Shown here one piece after another: positions 1 through 3,591 of a stretch of DNA of 6,023 nt. Made by a program: the position numbers and the translations under genes. The notes below the pieces were generated by a model. It searched no databases and was not told the DNA's origin. It was given only the letters and a program-made list of their open reading frames with translations. Position 1 is the stretch's first letter; each line of letters opens with the position of its first letter. This DNA is from Paludibacteraceae bacterium (GTDB lineage: Bacteria; Bacteroidota; Bacteroidia; Bacteroidales; Paludibacteraceae): contig JAFPLG010000162.1 of assembly GCA_017402895.1 (NCBI GenBank), positions 1-6,023 on the forward strand, given 5' to 3'.

Positions 1-338
1 AACTCGCTCGGATCCTGCATTTTCATAACTTCGTCGTATGTATCTGGGTCAACCTCCGGCAAGATAGTAACTTCTCCACTGAGGAAATCCAGCCATTTCT
101 TTTCGTCCACATACACGGGTTCGGTCAATGAAAGGTCTTCTAGTATTTCCGAGCGAACCGGATAGCCGTTGCGCAGATAGAAGATGTAGATATGTCCGTC
201 TTCCACCACCATTTGCGGCGATTCGAGACTTACAGGACACTTACCGTCACTCGGCTCAACAGGTCGCTCTTTGGGACCGCATGAAGCCAAACAAAGATAT
301 AATACAAGGACAGGTAAAAAGTGCGCAAATGTTTTCAT
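1..338 (-). CDS. Putative lipoprotein, C-terminus beyond the window edge
   Basis: Reading the minus strand from ATG at 338-336 gives an open frame of 112 codons with no stop before the left edge, so the 3' end is missing. The N-terminus is a typical lipoprotein signal: Lys2, a hydrophobic stretch (residues 7-18), then the lipobox L17-A18-S19-C20. Cys20 should be lipidated, and the protein probably sits on an envelope membrane. The mature part begins CGPKERPVEPSD, which looks like a flexible tether, and continues as a mixed, mostly acidic segment with aromatic patches (for example HIYIFYLRNGYPV around residues 50-62). I do not recognise the family and see no catalytic motif. The start lies 7 bases after the stop of the upstream membrane-protein gene, so the two are almost certainly one operon sharing the promoter at 947-978. 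The coding call is firm because of the lipobox and long open frame; the function is unknown. Confidence 0.8.
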   Translation of the reverse strand, partial: MKTFAHFLPVLVLYLCLASCGPKERPVEPSDGKCPVSLESPQMVVEDGHIYIFYLRNGYPVRSEILEDLSLTEPVYVDEKKWLDFLSGEVTILPEVDPDTYDEVMKMQDPSE

Positions 339-345
339 ATAAATC

Positions 346-912
346 TTATTTTGAGGATTTATCGTTAAGTTTCTTGTAGTATTTGTTGACGGAAACGGCC
401 GCATAGACCACAAACGCCAGCAGCGCCAGACCAAGAATAGCGCCCATGAATTTTGTGCCACCGATAAGCAATACCCACAGCCAGCCGAAGTTAAACGCAA
501 AGAGCACAATACCCCATCCGAACAATACTCCAACGGTTTTTAGAACAGCCGCTGTGCCTGCGGGCTTGATTTCACCTGTAATAACTTGCTTGAGGATAGT
601 AAACGCAGGAACAAGCGCGATAATTAACGACAGGATACCAATCAGCCACAAGCGTTGTTTCTTCGCCATTTCTGCCTCTGCGCGCTGTTGTTCATCGATA
701 CCGAAACGCTCTTGCATAGCTTGGTATTTCTTGTAATCATCTCCCGCCATGGACTCCAGTTGCGCCATATATGCGTCCTGGTCGAACTCCTGCCCTGCCA
801 CGAGGGCAATAATACTGTCGTCCGTTAGTTCGGTAGTGTTGTTGTCTGCCAAAAGCATGCAGCAACTTGACAATAGTGCCAACGTTAAGATCATCAATCG
901 TTTCGTATTCAT
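346..912 (-). CDS. Exported multi-pass membrane protein of unknown function
   Basis: This 188-residue protein has an N-terminal export signal (residues 1-22: MNTKR, then a hydrophobic core). The signal can be read two ways: signal peptidase I cleavage after Ala22 (MLLA/DNN), or a lipobox L14-S15-S16-C17 with lipidation of Cys17. I cannot decide between them. Residues 23-87 are polar, acidic and probably helical (Gln/Glu/Met-rich around 48-86, with the charged patch AEMAKKQR just before the membrane). Residues 88-107 form a first membrane helix. After a short loop (TGEIKPAG) there are one or two more hydrophobic spans at about 121-150, rich in Trp, Phe and Gly, and 155-175. The tail NKYYKKLNDKSSK is basic. 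No enzyme motif is visible and I do not recognise the family. It is the first gene of a leftward pair with the lipoprotein gene, separated by 7 bases and preceded by a good Bacteroidota-type promoter. The pair may work together in the envelope, but that is inference. Confidence 0.85.
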   Translation of the reverse strand: MNTKRLMILTLALLSSCCMLLADNNTTELTDDSIIALVAGQEFDQDAYMAQLESMAGDDYKKYQAMQERFGIDEQQRAEAEMAKKQRLWLIGILSLIIALVPAFTILKQVITGEIKPAGTAAVLKTVGVLFGWGIVLFAFNFGWLWVLLIGGTKFMGAILGLALLAFVVYAAVSVNKYYKKLNDKSSK

Positions 913-933
913 TATATATATTGTGTTTATGCT

Positions 934-954
934 TAACTTTACGCTGCAAAGTTA
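934..954. repeat. Perfect inverted repeat covering the -7 box of the leftward promoter
   Basis: TAACTTT (934-940) and AAAGTTA (948-954) are exact reverse complements separated by 7 bases. The right arm, read on the minus strand, is the first seven bases of the -7 element TAACTTTG. The repeat therefore spans from the -7 box to the expected transcription start. The position suits a repressor operator, but no regulator is known and AT-rich DNA produces such repeats by chance. Confidence 0.5.
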
Positions 955-978
955 CAATATTTTTTCAAATTGTACAAA
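947..978 (-). promoter_or_regulatory. Bacteroidota-type promoter for the membrane-protein/lipoprotein operon
   Basis: On the minus strand TTTG (978-975) is followed after exactly 20 bases by TAACTTTG (954-947). This fits the Bacteroides primary-sigma consensus (TTTG at -33, TAnnTTTG at -7). Transcription would begin near 940, leaving a leader of about 28 bases before the ATG at 912. The -33 element lies inside the 12-base palindrome TACAAATTTGTA (973-984). Confidence 0.75.
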
Positions 979-1028
979 TTTGTATTTATAAATTCTGCAT
1001 TTTTTGTCATCTAAACCTTACATTTTGC

Positions 1029-1102
1029 AGAAAAATACATTTTTTTTAATTTTTCTAAAGAAAATGCAAAAAATATGAAGTGTATTGAGAAGAAAAATAC
1101 AT
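1029..1102. repeat. Pair of 12-base direct repeats in AT-rich spacer
   Basis: AGAAAAATACAT occurs at 1029-1040 and again, exactly, at 1091-1102, an offset of 62 bases. Between the copies lies a short inverted repeat, TTTTCT-AA-AGAAAA (1051-1064). The composition is low in complexity, so chance or slippage is a fair explanation. No function can be assigned. Confidence 0.4.
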
Positions 1103-1112
1103 AGTCGCAGAG

Positions 1113-1138
1113 ATTTTTCAATTGAAAAATATGCATAT
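1113..1138. repeat. Overlapping AT-rich palindromes
   Basis: ATTTTTCAATTGAAAAAT (1113-1130) is a perfect 18-base palindrome. It overlaps a second perfect 10-base palindrome, ATATGCATAT (1129-1138). Both lie in the middle of the spacer, more than 150 bases from either promoter. They could be a protein-binding site or simply a product of extreme AT content. Confidence 0.45.
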
Positions 1139-1170
1139 GTCAAAAAAAATGTGTATCTTCTTATCTCTCT

Positions 1171-1320
1171 TCGCTCGAACGATTATTGCGAGCAATTTTC
1201 GACCGCTACCCCAGAGGGGACCCCTTCGAAGCTACGTTCTTAGCCGCAGGGGCACGATTATCTCGCACTAACGTGCAAACAACAAGCTTTTCTGCAAAAA
1301 AAATACGCTTGTGCGAGCAC
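1171..1320. other. GC-richer island with several hairpins and repeated octamers
   Basis: This stretch stands out from its AT-rich surroundings. It can form several short hairpins: ATTGC-GA-GCAAT (1185-1196), CCCC-AGA-GGGG (1209-1219), GCAC-TAAC-GTGC (1265-1276) and GTGC-GA-GCAC (1311-1320). CTCGCAC (1262-1268) can also pair with GTGCGAG (1311-1317), and ACAAGC (1282-1287) with GCTTGT (1307-1312). TGCGAGCA is present twice (1187-1194, 1312-1319), as is ACGATTAT (1179-1186, 1254-1261). Possible identities are a small structured RNA, a decayed mobile or repeated element, or a regulatory site. No promoter of the usual type was found reading into it on either strand. Confidence 0.35.
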
Positions 1321-1344
1321 AGACTAATTTTTTTTAAAAAAAGC

Positions 1345-1375
1345 TTGCAAATTTGAAAAATTTGTAGTATCTTTG
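1345..1375 (+). promoter_or_regulatory. Bacteroidota-type promoter for the yqeY-nitroreductase-pdxA-alaS run
   Basis: TTG (1345-1347) is followed after exactly 20 bases by TATCTTTG (1368-1375), a full match to TAnnTTTG. A T8A7 tract (1328-1342) lies directly upstream, where an A/T-rich UP-like element would be expected. Transcription should start near 1382, giving a leader of about 34 bases before the ATG at 1416. No other such promoter is visible in the short gaps between the four downstream genes, so this is probably the main promoter for all of them. Confidence 0.75.
1348..1364. promoter_or_regulatory. 17-base inverted repeat in the promoter spacer (candidate operator)
   Basis: CAAATTT-GAA-AAATTTG is a perfect inverted repeat with 7-base arms. 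It lies wholly between the -33 and -7 elements, where a bound protein would block RNA polymerase. It is AT-rich, so chance cannot be excluded. Its CAAATTTG core also occurs at the -33 element of the divergent promoter (975-982). Confidence 0.4.
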
Positions 1376-1391
1376 CACGCAATTTGCGTGC
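1375..1391. promoter_or_regulatory. 17-base palindrome at the predicted transcription start (candidate operator or leader hairpin)
   Basis: GCACGCAA-T-TTGCGTGC is a perfect palindrome with 8-base arms and one central base. It begins on the last base of the -7 box and covers the expected start near 1382. With four G or C bases at each outer end, it is much less likely to be chance than the AT-rich palindromes nearby. Its centre (1383) lies 27 bases from that of the spacer palindrome (1356). The position favours a DNA-level operator; an RNA hairpin would be complete only if transcription began unusually early. Confidence 0.5.
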
Positions 1392-1415
1392 AGAATAATT
1401 AACATTAACCAACAT

Positions 1416-1862
1416 ATGAAGAATGAAATCAATGCCTTGATCATGGAGGCAATGAAAAACCATGATACCGTACGCACGGAGACCCTGCGCGGCATCAAGA
1501 GTGCGTTTCTCAACTGGCAAACCAGCAAAGAGAACGCCGGTAAAGAGCTGAGCGAAGCGGACGAGATACAGATCATCAAAAAGATGGTGAAACAGCGTCA
1601 GGAGTCCGCAGATCAATACCTGGCAGCTGGTCGCAAGGAACTGGCGGATGCGGAGCAAGCGCAGATCGACGTATTAGAAACCTTCCTGCCGCAAGCCGCC
1701 ACCGAAGAAGACATCCTGCGTGCCTTCAACGATGCCAAGACAGCCAACGGTTGGGAGGCAGAGAAGAAGAACATGGGACTATTTGTGAAAGCCATCAAAG
1801 CCGCTCTGCCCAACGCTGACGGCAGAATGGTAGCACAAGTCGTTCAAAGCCAATTAGCCTGA
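1416..1862 (+). CDS. yqeY: GatB/YqeY domain-containing protein
   Basis: The 148-residue product has the usual length and order of the YqeY family. It starts with an N-terminal helix ending in RTETLRGIKSAFLNWQ (20-35). A charged helical segment follows, carrying the family signature of a KQRQESADQYLAAGRKEL type (59-76), then the conserved VLETFLPQAATEEDI (86-100) and the C-terminal KNMGLFVKAIKAALPNADGRMVAQVV (118-143). The C-terminal part resembles the tail domain of GatB, the tRNA-dependent amidotransferase subunit that helps bind tRNA. The role of free-standing YqeY proteins is not settled, and a link to tRNA is inferred from this similarity. It is a soluble, cytoplasmic-type protein with no signal peptide. 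The ATG at 1416 is preferred because it gives the family N-terminus and sits about 34 bases after the predicted transcription start. No Shine-Dalgarno sequence is seen, as is usual in this phylum. It is the first gene of the rightward run. Confidence 0.93.
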   Translation: MKNEINALIMEAMKNHDTVRTETLRGIKSAFLNWQTSKENAGKELSEADEIQIIKKMVKQRQESADQYLAAGRKELADAEQAQIDVLETFLPQAATEEDILRAFNDAKTANGWEAEKKNMGLFVKAIKAALPNADGRMVAQVVQSQLA

Positions 1863-1886
1863 GGACGGCTATGAATTTGGGACAGT

Positions 1887-2399
1887 ATGGACAGTTTTCG
1901 TAGTTTATGCCAGCAGCGCAGGTCGATACGCAAGTATCAAGACCGGCCTATAGAGCAGGAGAAAATAGACTATCTGCTGCAATGCGCACTCATGGCGCCG
2001 AGTTCGAAACGAACCAATCCATGGGAGTTTGTGGTGGTGCGCCAGACGGAGACGCTGCGCGCTATGCAGGCATGCCGCACCTACGGAAGCGGTATGTTTG
2101 AGACCGCACAAGCCGCCATCGTTGTGGCACTCGACGCCAGCCTGACCGACACATGGCAAGCCGATGGCGCCATCGCCGCCGAACATATCCTGCTGGCTGC
2201 CGAAGAACAAGGGCTGGGCGCATGCTGGTGCCAGGTGCACGCGCGGGAAGGCGCGGAAGAACTGATCCGAGAGCTGTGCGGAATACCTGAGGGGCTCAGC
2301 GTACTGTGCGTCATAAGTCTGGGCTACAAAGATGAAGAGCGGCGTACGTACGAACTCGAGAAACTCAAATACGAGAAAATACATAACGAAAAATATTGA
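1887..2399 (+). CDS. Nitroreductase-family FMN-dependent oxidoreductase
   Basis: The 170-residue protein has the layout of a small nitroreductase-family enzyme. The N-terminal phosphate-binding motif is RRSIRKYQDRPI (11-22), followed by the second FMN motif APSSKRTNPWEFVVV (37-51). The central helix ADGAIAAEHILLAAEEQGLGACW (92-114) packs on the flavin and carries the family's GLG-aromatic turn. The strand/loop IPEGLSVLCVISLGYKDE (133-150) contacts the flavin on the far side. Such enzymes are dimers that use NAD(P)H to reduce nitro compounds, quinones, enones or other acceptors; the substrate cannot be read from the sequence. It lies 24 bases after yqeY and 12 bases before pdxA, so it is probably co-transcribed with both. 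PLP synthesis does need flavin chemistry at its last step, but this protein does not look like PdxH, so any shared role is speculative. The upstream ATG at 1871 is out of frame, which supports the start at 1887. Confidence 0.92.
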   Translation: MDSFRSLCQQRRSIRKYQDRPIEQEKIDYLLQCALMAPSSKRTNPWEFVVVRQTETLRAMQACRTYGSGMFETAQAAIVVALDASLTDTWQADGAIAAEHILLAAEEQGLGACWCQVHAREGAEELIRELCGIPEGLSVLCVISLGYKDEERRTYELEKLKYEKIHNEKY

Positions 2400-2411
2400 C
2401 GATTCAAAGGG

Positions 2412-3539
2412 ATGAAACCTATAATTGCAATTACAGCCGGGGATGTGAACGGCGTGGGATATGAAGTGATCATCAAGAGTCTGCACGACTCGCACATAAC
2501 GGAGATCTGTACGCCGGTGGTGTACGGCAACCTAAGCGTAGCGCGTCGGCATGCCAAGACGCTGGATGAGGAGTTGCACGGACTGCAATGGCAAACCATA
2601 GACGACCCGCGCAAGGCGCAACCGGGGCACGTGAGCATCATCAACTGCTACCCGGACGACACGCCCGTGAAGATAGGTGAACCGACCGCAGAAGCCGGAC
2701 ATGCGGCGCTATGCAGTCTGCAACGTGCGGCCGCTGACCTGCAACAAGGTGCGGTGGATGCACTCGTTACCGCTCCGCTCAACAAGGATACGGCGGGTCA
2801 GGACCTGAAAGCCAAAGGGCAGCATTTCACAGGGCATACCGAGTATCTGGCCCATCTGTTCGGCAAGGACGATGAGTCGCTGATGATGATGGTGAGCGAC
2901 GTGATGCGCGTGGCGCTGGTTTGCAACCATACGCCGATCACGGAGATAAGCAAGTATATCACCGAGGAGCGAATACTCCGCAAGATAGACATGCTCCACC
3001 AGGCGCTGATGGACGACTTCCGGGTGCGCAACCCGCGTATCGCCGTGCTGGCACTCAACCCGCATGCCGGCGACAACGGACTGATCGGCAAAGAAGAGCA
3101 GGACATCATTCTGCCGGCCGTGCAGAAAGCCCGGGAACAGGGCAAATGGGTGTTCGGTCCCTATGCCGCCGACGGCTTCTTCGGTAGCGGCAATTTCGCG
3201 AAATATGACGCCGTGCTGGCTATGTACCACGACCAGGGACTGGCTCCGTTCAAGGCGCTGGACATGAATGGCGTGAACTACACGGCCGGACTGCGTATCA
3301 TCCGTACCTCGCCGGATCACGGCACGGCCTACGACCTGGCGGGCAAGAACCAAGCCTCGCCGGAGAGCATGCTTCATGCGATATATATGGCTATCGACAG
3401 CCTGGCTATCCGCCGTGAGAGCGCAGAACTGAAACGGAACCCGCTGCCGTTTATCGAGCGGTTTGATACAGAAGGACGGCCACGTCCTGAGTTCCGAACC
3501 TTCGGCGGACCGAAGAAAGAGCGCCAGCCGCAGGAGTAA
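2412..3539 (+). CDS. pdxA: 4-hydroxythreonine-4-phosphate dehydrogenase (PdxA)
   Basis: PdxA oxidises 4-phosphohydroxy-L-threonine with NAD(P). The product loses CO2 and is joined with deoxyxylulose phosphate by PdxJ to make pyridoxine phosphate in the DXP-dependent vitamin B6 pathway. The three metal-binding histidines are visible as H173 ([10 protein letters not shown]), H218 (LNPHAGDNG) and H273 ([11 protein letters not shown]). Their spacing (45 and 55 residues) equals that of H166, H211 and H266 in the E. coli enzyme. Other family motifs are the N-terminal [13 protein letters not shown] (7-19), TAPLNKD (120-126), GHTEYLA (141-147) and [14 protein letters not shown] (299-312). At 375 residues it is longer than the 329-residue E. 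coli protein, mainly through a C-terminal tail (from about 335) rich in Arg, Lys, Glu and Pro. The first motif reads GDVNGVGYE where many homologues have a GDPAGIGPE type. The ATG follows AAAGGG directly, too close for a good Shine-Dalgarno. The stop codon lies in the first, degenerate unit of a 9-base repeat. Confidence 0.95.
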   Translation: MKPIIAITAGDVNGVGYEVIIKSLHDSHITEICTPVVYGNLSVARRHAKTLDEELHGLQWQTIDDPRKAQPGHVSIINCYPDDTPVKIGEPTAEAGHAALCSLQRAAADLQQGAVDALVTAPLNKDTAGQDLKAKGQHFTGHTEYLAHLFGKDDESLMMMVSDVMRVALVCNHTPITEISKYITEERILRKIDMLHQALMDDFRVRNPRIAVLALNPHAGDNGLIGKEEQDIILPAVQKAREQGKWVFGPYAADGFFGSGNFAKYDAVLAMYHDQGLAPFKALDMNGVNYTAGLRIIRTSPDHGTAYDLAGKNQASPESMLHAIYMAIDSLAIRRESAELKRNPLPFIERFDTEGRPRPEFRTFGGPKKERQPQE

Positions 3540-3585
3540 TCTGAATAATCTGAGTAATCTGAGTAATCCGAATAATCTGAAAAAT
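3532..3585. repeat. Tandem 9-base repeat filling the pdxA-alaS gap
   Basis: The unit is CTGARTAAT. Copies run at 3541-3549 (CTGAATAAT), 3550-3558 and 3559-3567 (both CTGAGTAAT), 3568-3576 (CCGAATAAT) and 3577-3585 (CTGAAAAAT). A degenerate first unit, AGGAGTAAT (3532-3540), contains the pdxA stop codon. In the pdxA frame TAA recurs every 9 bases (3537, 3546, 3555, 3564, 3573) and once more at 3585. The tract ends 6 bases before the alaS ATG and replaces any normal spacer, terminator or separate promoter. It probably arose by slippage or duplication from the end of pdxA. Confidence 0.9.
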
Positions 3586-3591
3586 AATATA

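Larger units (their letters stand above)
913..1415. other. Divergent intergenic region of 503 bases without a convincing gene
   Basis: The leftward envelope operon starts on one side and the rightward yqeY operon on the other. The two promoters occupy 947-978 and 1345-1375. Between them, about 985-1165 is extremely AT-rich with A- and T-runs and palindromes, while about 1170-1320 is more GC-rich and full of short hairpins. The longest frame I considered here is 40 codons at 1149-1271 on the plus strand; it has no visible promoter or family resemblance, so I do not call it. No tRNA or known RNA family is recognisable by eye. Confidence 0.8.

Noticed and set aside
49..240. Minus-strand frame of 63 codons at the left end
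   Set aside because: It is a different frame of the same stretch as the lipoprotein gene, which has a clear lipobox and is open to the window edge.
1149..1271. Plus-strand frame of 40 codons (MCIFLSLFARTIIASN...) in the spacer
   Set aside because: There is no matching promoter, the composition is basic and unpatterned, and it overlaps the hairpin-rich island. Too weak to call a small gene.
1262..1335. Possible intrinsic terminator (CTCGCAC paired with GTGCGAG, then a T8 run)
   Set aside because: The loop would be 42 bases, the T-run begins 10 bases after the stem, and no gene on the plus strand ends upstream. The T8A7 tract fits better as an upstream promoter element.
1206..1658. Minus-strand frame running from yqeY into the spacer
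   Set aside because: Most of it is antisense to yqeY, and the remainder crosses the promoter and hairpin island without any family signal.
2709..3377. Minus-strand open frame of 222 codons
   Set aside because: It is antisense to pdxA, whose metal-ligand histidines and spacing are intact.
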